In this document: one piece after another, positions 54,403 through 64,000 of the stretch | How positions within the stretch are numbered: the stretch's first letter is position 1 | Layout: every line of letters starts with the position of its first letter | NCBI GenBank assembly: GCA_003693505.1 | Contig: QUZD01000020.1 | Location: forward strand, 186,001-250,000 | Direction: 5' to 3' | DNA from: Pseudonectria foliicola | Lineage: Eukaryota; Ascomycota; Sordariomycetes; Hypocreales; Nectriaceae | DNA length: 64,000 bases | Translations under genes and position numbers: made by a program | The notes under the pieces: generated by a model | The model's database searches: none | What the model was told of the DNA's origin: nothing | What the model saw: only the letters and a program-made list of their open reading frames with translations

Positions 54403-56038
54403 GATGTTGAAAGAGCACGTAGTAGCCGATACGATAGTGAATGGATGGGCGCACAGAGATTTAAGGAGTACACTCCTTCAGGGCTTGATAGTGCTGGTTC
54501 TCCAAAGGCTGCAGCAACTGCAGAGCCGCAGAGCAGAGGAGATGACAGTATATCCCTGCCAGTTCATTAGCATGTGAGGCGAGCGAACAGAGCAAGAGTA
54601 AATGAGCCAGGAGCTGACCTGTTGACCTTGATAGTGTTGAAGATCGCGCACTCAAATATCTACGCAGTGGGAGGAAGCGGGGCAGGATGCTCTACCACAG
54701 CTCATAGGACAACGGAGCAGCAGAGAGATGTTGGTGAGCTGGACTTGCGCGCACTCGTCACTGGTTGGAAGCTTGGCAGGTCGTTTGAAAATGTATCTGG
54801 TGCCTCTTGTTTTGAAATCCTTCGAGATTTGACCCAAAGGCGGGATCGCCCTCGCAATTAGACAAATTAGTGCACGGAAGCTTGGGCAAGCTTCTGGGGT
54901 TCACAGCCTCCAGCACATACGGCGCTGCGGCTGAGATTTGCTGCCCGGCCCGGGTTTCTGCAAGCGCTACCTGTACCTAACTTAGGTACCTACCTACTCC
55001 CTGGAGCTGTACAGAGCGCCAGTGGTACCTGCAGTAAGGCACCTACCTAGGTACCTACCTAAGCAGCAGGAACGGTATATTCAGTGGATAGTCCCCTAAA
55101 AGGGAGCCTCTAAACGCCAATCCCTCTCCTACTGCCCAAGTTAACTTACCCGGCACACCAACTTGGACGTGTACATGCCATGCCGTTGGAATAGGTACTC
55201 CGCGATACTTCACCAAGGACAAAATGGCGCATCTGCCATCACGGTTCTCTGTCCGAAAAGGTCATTCAGCCGACTGTTTCCAATATCTATGTCTGCGCTG
55301 GCGCAGAGGCTAGATGCCGCCTTTAGTCAAATGAAGAAGCATCGTCTTGATCGAGACATTATCACAGCAAGATTGTGGTTAGTCACGAGTATCACGAGAG
55401 ATAATGTCGGAGCCCTTAGAGATTGGTTCGCTCAAAGGAAAATGCAAATCAGTATCATGACATCTATCTAAACGAAGCTCTGTCCTGCTATTTGCGGTTC
55501 ACCGTGTTGATCGCTTCGCATTTGAGCACCTGAGCGGCACCAAGAGACGCTCTCAATGCCCTAAGGCATAGGATGAGTTGCAGACCATCATTCGAACATA
55601 TTACACATTGCCAGTCGCCATTGCACCATAACAGCACCCACAGCATGGACACGGAGACTGACACTGAGTTCTTGCTTTTGTTTGTGCTCGTCTCACCAGC
55701 GTTTCCGGCTGCTGCAGGCCAGTCAGGTTGGAAATCCTTACCTCTGGTAGCTTGTACAACACCACCAACGGGCTCTACATCATCCAATCCCTAGTGAATA
55801 ATCAATGACAGGGGCCGCGTGTGTGCATCAGCATGCAGGTCTCCCTGCAGTGCTCGCTCGCTCAATGTGAGCCTTGGAGGCCTATTTCTGGATGGTGGGA
55901 CCCTACATTGTCCATCGCGCCAGCTCAACCTTCACCGTCGATCCCACCCGAAGTACCTACATATATGTACTAGTGCAGCCAGCACGGCTTGACATATCAC
56001 GATCCTATTCCTGCTGATTGCTTTCTCTACGGACCATC
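54403..56038. other. Divergent intergenic region, 1.6 kb
   Basis: Upstream of the acetyltransferase and the phospholipase D genes. It includes a dense CCTAGGTACC / ACCTACCT cluster at 54974-55063. A 102-codon frame at 55163-55471 has no recognisable features, and I do not call it. Confidence 0.55.
54974..55063. repeat. TAGGTACC / ACCTACCT motif cluster
   Basis: Two blocks of TTAGGTACCTACC-type words 45 bases apart, with a GCTGTACAG between. It is the densest occurrence of this motif family in the window. Confidence 0.7.
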
Positions 56039-59013
56039 ATGGATGCCTTTTTCAAACAGATCGGTGACTCCGTCGAGTCTCACTTCAAGTCAAGCAAGGA
56101 TGGGCCGCAGCCAGATAGCAACGACGATGCCTCTGTACTAGGGCTTAAAACCACTCATCGCTTTGCCTCCTTCGCTCCCGAATCATCCGGCAACGTCAAG
56201 TGGTACGTTGATGGCTGCTCTTACTTCTGGGCCATTTCCGAAGCGATCGAGCGTAAGTCAGAGCGACATAATGGTGATTCGATAAGTGTGGGGAGCGTTC
56301 TGACAACATACGATAGAGGCCCAGGAGAGCATCTTCATCCTCGATTGGTGGCTGAGCCCCGAGGTCTATCTTCGTCGGCCACCTTCCGAGAACGAAAAGT
56401 ACCGCCTTGACCACATGCTTAAGGCTGCCGCTGAGCGAGGCGTCAAGGTTCACATCATCGTGTACCGAGAGGTCGAGGCTGCTCTCACTCTAGATTCGTC
56501 GGTAAAGCGGCCCAGTTACCGTACCTCTCGACGCATTAAGGTCTCGTATAAGCTAATGCGTTCATCTAGCATACTCGGCGTGCACTCGAGGCTCTCCATC
56601 CAAACATCGGCGTCTTCCGGCACCCTGACCATCTTCCTACTGGCTATGATGCTACCAAAGAGTTGGGCAAATCGACCAAGTCTATGCAAACCTTTGACTT
56701 GTTCAAGGCTTCAGGAGATGCTCTCAAGGCCATATTTGGCGCAGTTGATGACGTAGTCCTCTACTGGGCCCATCATGAGAAGCTCCTCATTGTCGATCGC
56801 AAACTCGGCTTCATGGGTGGTCTTGATTTGTGTATGTGGCTCTCGGTCATGTAGCCTGTCAATAACTTGCTAATAAGCTCATAGGTTTTGGAAGATGGGA
56901 CACTAACAGTCAGTGGAGTAGTTGATGCCTTCATGTACCCAGCTAATCAGGCATATAGGCCATCCAATTGCCGACGCTCATCCCGGAAACTTGGACGCCA
57001 TCGTGTTCCCAGGCCAAGATTACAACAATGCCCGGGTCTATGATTTCGCGGATGTTTCCGACTGGAACCAGAACAAACGTAGGCTTAGCGATGGAACTTC
57101 ATTGGCATGAATGGTGCTAGACTAACCTTATCAGTTGATCGAACCAAGAGCTCGAGAATGGGCTGGTCTGACGTTGCTCTCAGCATGCAAGGCCCCATAG
57201 TTCAGAGCCTCATCTCCCATTTTGTTGACCGATGGTATATACTTTCAAATCCTGAGATAACCGAGCTGGTACTGAAATAGCTACAGGAATTTCATTTACA
57301 TGAAGAAATATGCTGCAAAGAACCCTGGCAAGTACGAGAAGCTGTCTGCAGCCGCGCCGTCTCCAGCCGAGTCCGAGAAGAAGCATGGGATAGACCTCAT
57401 CACCAGCAGCTTAGCAGGAGGGTTGACCTTGGGGTTGAGTTCGCTTATTTCGCACCATAAGGACCTTATCCAAGGCGCAAACACCAGCAGTGATCCTCGC
57501 ATTCAACTTGTTCGAAGGTGAGGAAGTTAAGATCCCCAATGTTGGCTCACATCTTTAATCAACCTTTTCCAGTTGTTGTAAATGGTCTTCAGGACACGAT
57601 ACCGAACAGTCTGTGTTCAATGCTTACGTTCATGCTATCAAGACGGCGAAGCACTTTGTATACATCGAGAACCAGGTAAGCACCGTGTCTTTGATGCCAG
57701 TAACCCAATGCTAAACGCCCAAGTTTTTCATTACTGCAACGGACGACAACCACCGTCCAGTTACCAACATGATTGGTGCTGCTATCGTGGAACGCATCAT
57801 CCGTGCATTCAACGAGGGCGAGAAGTTCAAGATCTGGGTCGTCATGCCCGCTGTACCCGCCTTTGCTGGTGACCTAAAGTCCGAGGGCGCCCTCGGAACC
57901 CGCGCGATCATGGAGTTCCAGTACAACTCCATCAGCCGCGGAGGTCACAGTATCCTTGAGAAGCTCCGTGCTGCCAATATTCCCGACCCTAGCAAGTACA
58001 TTGGATTCTTCAATCTTCGGAACTTTGACCGCATCAACACGTCCAAGACCATGGCCGCCGCCGAATCCCGTGCTGGCGTGTCTTACGCCGATGCTAGCAG
58101 GGAGCATGACGAGCATGTCGGAGCTGGGTGGTACCCTACCGACAAGAGCGAGGAGCACCATACGGAGCTGTACGAGAAGTACCAGCGTGAAGCCGCTAAT
58201 GTTGGCGATAACACCCTGGATACCATCAGCTCTTGTTACATGGAAGGCAGCTCTAGTGTGTTGGACATGACCTGGGAGGGCGAGCCCGATGACGAGATGG
58301 CTGCCTTTGTCACAGAAGAGCTCTACGTGCACAGTAAATTGCTTATTGCTGACGATATCCTCGTCATCTGCGGCTCCGCCAACCTCAACGACCGCTCCCA
58401 GCTCGGAGACCACGACTCCGAGATTGCCGTTGTCATCGAGGATCCTACGCCTGTCAAGGCTACCATGGACGGCGTGCCCTACAACGCCTCGCGCTTCGCC
58501 ACCTCGCTCCGCCGCCAGATCTTCCGCAAACATCTCGGCCTCCTTCCCGACCAGCGATGGGACCGGCCCGACGAGAACTGGCACCCCGTTGACCGCAGCC
58601 CCAACGACTACGACTGGGGCTCGTCGAGTGACCTGCTTGTCGCCGACCCTCTGGACGACGGGTTCCAGGACCTCTGGTCTGGCACCGCCCGCGTCAACAC
58701 AGAGGTCTTCAGCCGGGCCTTCCATCCGGTGCCCAATGACCACGTTCGCACGTGGGCCGACTACGACGAGTTCTTCGCCCGTCACTTCATTATTCCCGGC
58801 AAGGCTCCCGAAGAACAAGACTCCGAGGGCCGCGTCGAGTACGGCCACATCGTCAAGGAGGAGTTTTCCGGTGGTGTTCAGGAGGTCAAGGAGTGGCTGG
58901 CTCGCATCCGCGGAACCCTCGTGGAGATGCCACTCGACTTTCTTGTTGATGTAGATGACATTGCCAAGGAGGGCGTGGCACTGAACGGACTGACCAACGT
59001 CATCTACACTTGA
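56039..59013 (+). CDS. Phospholipase D, short fungal form without PX/PH
   Basis: Nine exons (56039-56252, 56317-56501, 56570-56831, 56885-56908, 56959-57078, 57135-57234, 57287-57517, 57573-57675, 57724-59013) give 842 aa. The family cuts phosphatidylcholine to phosphatidic acid and choline. Both HKD motifs are intact: HHEKLLIVD with H202, K204, D209, followed by GFMGGLDL; and VHSKLLIADD with H616, K618, D623, followed by CGSANLNDRS. Other family blocks: SIFILDWWLSPEVYLRR, GWSDVALSMQGP and YIENQFFITAT, the last made by the final splice. No PX or PH domain precedes the catalytic core, unlike Spo14-type enzymes. Exon 4 has just 24 nt; leaving it out would shift no frame but remove part of the conserved CFGRWDTNSH segment. 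An upstream in-frame ATG at 56018 would add 7 residues. Confidence 0.93.
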
Positions 59014-59628
59014 TGCACAGGAAATGAATAAAGTAAAGATGGAAAGTATGGAGGATGCAAAGTGGCCTATGGAGCTTGGCTTGGAATAGTTGTTGCGATG
59101 AGATCCCCTCAACTTGGGCTCCATTTGCATCAGTAGATGATTTTCAGGATCAAGCAACTGTAAACCGCCTCAGCACTCCATACTATAGCAAGCTAGATTC
59201 ACATTTGATGCCAGGGGTTCGCATAGTGGAAAGGAACAGTAAGCTCGGGCGGGGAGCGCGGTCGAATGAGCTCATGATTGCCTTCATAGTAATCTCAACC
59301 TGTCCTGGATATGGAGGTACTAACAACCGCGGTGGATGCTGAAGATAAATGGCCCAATTGCATCAGGTAACATTATTCAGATAAGAATTACTACATCCAA
59401 TAATCCCACAACGCCGTATCTACTGTCATGTACATGATCAGAAGATGTACAAAAAGCATAAACCAAGACGAATACACCCGGAGAACCCCTCCCAAGAAGC
59501 TCATCCCTTCGTTTATGGCGCATTAGCCACCCTCAACAATCTCCTTTACCGTTGATGGAGCCAGACACACCTATTGCGGTAGCCATCCCCTCCTCTTCAT
59601 GTTCCAAATCATCTTCTGGCCCGGTGCC
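59014..59628. other. Convergent intergenic region
   Basis: 3' UTR space of the phospholipase D and Eps1-like genes. No repeat or gene seen. Confidence 0.5.
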
Positions 59629-61976
59629 TCAATCCGCTTTGGCATAGCCGTTCTGCCCTAGCAGCCCATCCTTCAAGCCTACAGAGTCCTCGGCATGCAA
59701 GTGTGCGCGGCGGCTTCGGCGAAGGCGGTTGCGGAAGAAGGAAAATCCAATAACAACGGCGCAAAGAAGGAAGCCAATGGTAGTATAGGTGTGTTCAACG
59801 AAGGCCCTTGAGAGGTCAAAGAAGAACATCCAGAACGCCGCGATGGTGTATTTGGGCTTGATGACCTGAGGGCCATACACAATCTTGTTCAGCGTCTCCA
59901 GGATAGAAGTGCGACTGACAAGGATATAGTTGCCGGTTTCCGTGGTGTCCCAGTATCGCTTCTTCTGTTACAATGTTAGCTTATGATTTTCGGCAAGAGC
60001 CCTCTCCCAGCAGGAATGGAAACTCACGTCCTCATCGTTGATGATGACCCGCTCGCCATCCTTGGCATCAACTCCGTAGGTGCCTTGAATCCATCGTTGC
60101 CAGAACACACCATCAACCCAGGCGAAGCCGACTTCCTTTCGCGCGGCCGAGTCCATGTCTATGCGGATGGCTTTAGCCGATCGGAGTGCACGCTCGTCAT
60201 CACGGTCCTGGGCCTCCTCAATTCGCATCTGCTTGGCATCGCGCAGTCTCTTCCTCTCAAGCTGAAACTCTTGAATCTGCCTGTCCATCCACTCGTTTGC
60301 TGCGCTCTTCATCTCGCGGATAGCATTTTGGAAGTTTGTCTGATCATTTCGGTCAAGGACAGCAAGAGCCACGATTCGATTATCCATAATTTGACGAGCG
60401 TTGGTGGCTGTCATCTCAGGGACGAGCGGAAGCCAAACGGATTTCATCCAGTTTAGCATTCGGTCAATGTTTCTCATCTCATTTGGCGTCAGTGGCGTGT
60501 AGTAGGTTGGTCGGCCTTCTCTAGAAACCAAAAACCTAGGGAAGGTGGAGACCTTGAATCTTTCGTAGAGCTTAGGGTCATCTGTCTTGACCAGCTTAGC
60601 ATGCCCAATGAGGTTCAAGGGAAGCCTCTCCAGCGACTGGAAGTCTTCAGAGGCGGTGGCGTGGTCGTAAAAGTAGACAAATATGACATTTTCCTTCTTC
60701 TCCATCGCCTCGAAAGACGCCGCGTCCACATCAGGAACCCCATTGGAAAGCTCGAGAGCCTTCTCGGCATAGTCGGCAAGGTCACCAAGACCCCTAAGGC
60801 CACGATACTCGGCTCTTGCGTCCCCCTTGAAGAAGAGAAGAGTAGGATACGAGTTGACCTGGAGATCCTTGCAAAGGCTGGTCTCCTTATCGCAGTTAAC
60901 GGCACCAATGTTAAGCTTTCCCTTCATCTTCTTGCTCAATTGCTCCCAGGTCGGCGCTAAGGCCTGACAATGATGACACCAGGGGGCGTAGAATTTGATG
61001 AACCAGGGTTCTTGAGAGGCCACAACGAGTTGCTGGAAGTTCTCTGCGTTCAAGGGTACTGTGGAGCCGTCCGGGTTCGCTTTCGACGCCGGTTGCTGAG
61101 CTGCTTTCTCCTTGAGTAACGCGCCAACAGATGGTAGTTTCCAGCCGTTGCCATTCTGCTTAGATGACTTTTCTAGCGGCTTCTTCTTCTCTGATTTTGG
61201 GGATAACTTATCAGCCGGGTCAGGCCGATCCTTAGAGGGCTTTTTGTTCGACGTCTCGGTAATATCATCAAGCCCCTTCTCTGAGGATTTGCCTGCTGGC
61301 TTTTCTGTCTTCTTGCCTGAAGCTGTTCCTGAACCAGGTTGGTCGTCTTTTGTCAACGCAGATTTGGGCGACGACTTGTCGCCAGCCTCGGGGAGCAGAA
61401 GCTTCTTCGGTCGGGAGCCTGGTCTCGATTCTTCAAGTGTTTTCTCGATTAGCGTGCTCACCACGCTCATGTTTCTGGCACCCCTAATGCTGTCGGTCAC
61501 CGTGCCGTAGTTGAGCACAGCTGTTGTTGGATAAGATTGAACGTCATGCGCCTGGCATAGATCATAGTAGGCCACGCAGTTTATGGAAGCAAATCGTACA
61601 CCGTAATAATCTGTGAAATTCGTCTTCTCGCTAGGCTCGGCAGGAGGTTTCGAGGTGTAGTAGTACTCGTATATAGTCTGGAACGTAGGAGCAAAGGCTG
61701 CACAGTGGCCGCAGTATGGGCTGAATCTCTGTTAGTTCATTGTGGCCTCGACTGGATATGTTCCAATTACCTATAGTGTTTGACTACCAAGTACTGAGTT
61801 TTGTTGACTTCGGCTTCCCAGTTGGCGGGGGTCAGCTCCAGGTAAGGGGGGACTTCAACGCCATCGAAGAATGTCTTTTCACGAGCGGGCTCCAGAGCTT
61901 CCGTCTCCTCTGGTGCGGGCTCCGCTTGAACCAAGGCAGCTGCACCAGAAAGGAGGGCGAGGCGTGAAAACCGCAT
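59629..61976 (-). CDS. EPS1: Eps1-like membrane protein disulfide isomerase
   Basis: Three exons (61976-61771, 61720-60028, 59964-59629) give 744 aa; yeast Eps1 is 701. Such proteins form or rearrange disulfides in the ER lumen and aid quality control of membrane proteins. Seen: a signal peptide (MRFSRLALLSGAAALVQA, cut near 18), a first thioredoxin domain with CGHC at 72-75, created across the first intron, a linker of about 100 residues rich in Lys/Ser/Pro (about 170-270), and a second thioredoxin domain with FYAPWCHHC (C317, C320). A thioredoxin-like region without a CxxC follows, then a charged helix (RQIQEFQLERKRLRDAKQM). Near the C-terminus a membrane segment (TTIGFLLCAVVIGFSFF) precedes an Arg-rich cytosolic tail. 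There is no KDEL-type signal; the membrane anchor would retain it. Eps1 is the best match by layout, another transmembrane PDI is possible. Confidence 0.88.
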
Positions 61977-62998
61977 GGTGCCTCGCTTGTCGCAACGTGG
62001 CTCGGGTTGGTGCTGGTAACTAAGAGAGGGCTGGTTACGTTGACAGACGAACGTCTATCAGAAAAGGCTGAGCCGCGACAATAGGAGCCCAAGGCGGGCT
62101 GGAAGGGTCGTGTACGACTGTGGTGGTGATGTGGCGGGATGGATCGGCGTCGATTTACTGCGAAGGGAGTGGGCAAGTGAGTAGAAGGCAGACTGAGTTG
62201 CGTTCGCAGGTTGAGCAAGAATCGGAGAGGCGAATATCTTGCACTTCGTAGCGCGAGCACGCGACAGCCCGGGAGGCTTCAAGATGGAAGAATAGAAAGC
62301 CGACAGCCTACAGCCTACAGGAGATTGCGATCAGGAGAAGACAAATCGTCCAAAGTTCAAAATAGGTCGACCGTAAGCGCCACAACGCTGGTGCTCGGCG
62401 CCTGGCCACTCAGCCACAGCGATAGACTGTTCGGATTGGACGGGCCTGATGCTGATTGGCTGGGACTGACGCCAGGACTGATAGAGCCAGCTCCTACCCT
62501 TGCAAGGCCCATTGTGGCCCATTGTGGCCCACTTTCAATGGCTGATTGGCATGCAGGGAAGGCGACGCCTGTCAGCAACTGACGGGCTGTACTTGCCCTG
62601 TGCACTATCCACCATCCGTATATCGTGGCACTTACATACATTTCTGGGTACCTACTGGTACAGGTCAAACATGACTGTTTGTGGAAGGTGACAATTTTTC
62701 CATGCTGTTCTGAGAAAACTCACCTCCCACAGGTAGATATCGTTGCCGCATAGCGGGTTTGCATCTGCGCAACATCAACTTCCATCACACAAAACCCGAA
62801 ACACGAAACACAAAACACACTGAGCACATCAGGGGTAACAGCGGGATCTGCTGCCTGGCTCTGTGTTTCCAGTCATTCACCTGCGACACTCTCGCATAAA
62901 CGGCCCACACACAGCGAGGACATTTGTCCACGCCTGTGCAGAAGCACAAGGCTCTAACAAGGAAAGACCTCTTCTACTGAGTGTAACCAGCCCATCAG
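61977..62998. promoter_or_regulatory. Divergent promoter region, Eps1-like and TDP1
   Basis: 1.0 kb between two start codons. It holds three ATTGG cores (inverted CCAAT boxes) at 62435-62439, 62455-62459 and 62545-62549, the last two within identical GCTGATTGGC words. A tandem GGCCCATTGT repeat lies at 62507-62531. An ACACAAAAC-type A/C-rich run at about 62794-62820 comes before TDP1. CCAAT boxes suggest a Hap-type complex, by inference. Confidence 0.5.
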
Positions 62999-64000
62999 AT
63001 GGAACGCTCACAAAAGCGACAGAAGACGGGCGATTCGTCGCACAGTCCCGAGTCTCTGGTTCGGCCAGTCAGCCCACCGACGACGAAGCGCGAAGTTCCA
63101 ACGGCGATCCGTTCACCTTGGAAGTTGACATGGATTAGAGATCTCCCTGAAGGAGATAACCAAGACACAGTCACCTTGAAGGACATTCTAGGGGATCCTC
63201 TCATCGCCGAGTGTTGGGAGTTCAATTACCTACATGACATTCACTTCCTGATGAATGCTTTCGACCCTGATACTAGACATCTTGTCAAAGTCCACGTGAT
63301 CCACGGCTTCTGGAGGAGAGACGACGAGCACCGAAGTGTACTTGAGGTGACTTGGCTTGGCCAAAAAAAAGTCCAAAGTTCTTCGGGTGGTAACTGACAC
63401 GAAGTAGAAAGACGCTTCCGAGTTCCCTAATATTCAACTTCATACTGCCTATATGCCAGATAGGTTTGGCACCCATCATTCCAAAATGATGATTCTCTTT
63501 CGCCACGACGATACCGCTCAAATCATTATCCATACTGCGAACATGATATCCAAAGACTGGACCAACATGACCAATGGAGTATGGATCTCTCCACAGCTAA
63601 CGAAATGGCCAGACGTCAAGCTTCCTACATCTTCTCCTGATGGATATCCGGTTGGGAGCGGTGAGCGGTTTAAGATCGACTTGTTGAACTACTTGAAGGC
63701 ATATGAGAATCGCACAAAGCATCTGACAGATGCACTCATCCAATTCGACTTTTCCAGAATCAAAGCAGCACTAGTAGCTAGTATTCCTGGGAGACACATT
63801 GCACATGACCAGTCAAAAACGTCGTGGGGCTGGGCCGCGCTTAATAGGTGCCTCAAGAGTGTCCCCTGTCAATCACTCGATGAGTCGGAGGTTGTGATTC
63901 AAGTATCTTCTATCGCAACTCTGGGGGCAAAGGATGATTGGCTGAAAAAGGCCGTCTTTGGGCCACTATCTCAAAGCAACAACCCACAACATCGGAAGCC
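62999..64000 (+). CDS. TDP1: Tyrosyl-DNA phosphodiesterase 1, 5' part
   Basis: Two exons are visible (62999-63346 and 63408 to the window edge), giving 313 residues of an expected 550-600; the gene runs off the right end. Tdp1 frees DNA 3' ends from trapped topoisomerase I by cutting the tyrosyl bond. The intron is 61 nt (GT at 63347, AG at 63406-63407), and the join VLE-KDASEFPNIQLH matches family spacing. Seen: WEFNYLHDIHFLMNAF, VHVIHGFWRRDDEHR, and the first catalytic motif GTHHSKMMILF with H140 and K142; then HTANMISKDWTNMTNGVWIS and later QVSSIATLGAKDDWL. The second HKN motif should lie beyond the window. It belongs to the same superfamily as the phospholipase D gene 4 kb away. Confidence 0.93.

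Noticed and set aside
55163..55471. 102-codon frame between the acetyltransferase and phospholipase D genes
   Set aside because: No domain, no leader features and no sign of conservation that I can see. It could be real but I cannot support it.
57874..59157. 427-codon reverse frame opposite the last phospholipase D exon
   Set aside because: It overlaps a highly conserved catalytic exon and has the Val/Gly/Leu-rich composition typical of antisense shadows.
1..64000. CRISPR arrays, rRNA and tRNA genes
   Set aside because: Repeats found are microsatellites or tandem words without spacers, and I found no convincing B-box with matching acceptor stem. A tRNAscan run would settle the latter.

Overview
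The window is about 64 kb of ordinary gene-rich chromosome from a filamentous ascomycete (Pezizomycotina). Evidence: short GT-AG introns (roughly 48-184 nt), fungal-specific proteins (Ask1 of the DASH complex, Rrn5 of Pol I transcription, Eaf7 of NuA4, Irc3, a vacuolar Yvc1-type channel) and CT-rich leaders. Frequent intergenic motifs built on CCTAGGTACCTACC, TACTGTACAGTA and TACGGAGTAC suggest Sordariomycetes, perhaps Hypocreales; that placement is inference. I rebuilt 22 protein genes by joining exons at GT-AG sites and checking that the reading frame and family motifs continue across each junction.

Layout, left to right: 3' part of a Tap42/alpha4 PP2A regulator (+); an 823-aa BTB-like fungal protein of unknown role (-); a 69-aa membrane-type protein with an assembly gap in its intron (+); a TRP-like Yvc1 cation channel (-); a Gyp5-type Rab GAP (+); a reticulon (+); Bms1 ribosome-biogenesis GTPase (-); a 73-aa unknown protein (+); Ask1 (-); a gamma-tubulin complex component of the GCP5/GCP6 class (-); Eaf7 (+); Rrn5-like factor (-); Irc3 helicase (+); a multi-KH RNA-binding protein (-); an 870-aa low-complexity protein (-); an Sdt1/Phm8-type nucleotidase (+); Med21 (-); Sec62 (+); a GNAT acetyltransferase (-); a short phospholipase D (+); an Eps1-like membrane disulfide isomerase (-); and the 5' part of Tdp1 (+). 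The genes are housekeeping functions without an evident shared pathway: ER shape and translocation (reticulon, Sec62, Eps1-like), microtubule and kinetochore (Ask1, GCP), ribosome production (Bms1, Rrn5), transcription and chromatin (Med21, Eaf7), and organelle DNA/RNA (Irc3).

Three long gene-poor stretches (10.1-13.7 kb, 17.1-19.8 kb, 43.0-46.3 kb) hold microsatellites, short palindromes and one good candidate for a small non-autonomous DNA transposon: 26-bp perfect inverted arms at 18209-18234 and 18442-18467. I see no rRNA, tRNA, CRISPR array, secondary-metabolite cluster or viral insertion.

No clearly new biological system is visible. The observations most worth a second look are the MITE-like element, a C17 tract plus a three-copy 15-nt-period repeat in the 3' UTR of the KH-protein gene, a palindromic GATA-site cluster just upstream of BMS1, a probable dual start in the nucleotidase gene, an overlapping uORF at IRC3, very short exons, and unusually regular strand alternation (18 of 21 neighbouring gene pairs are on opposite strands).
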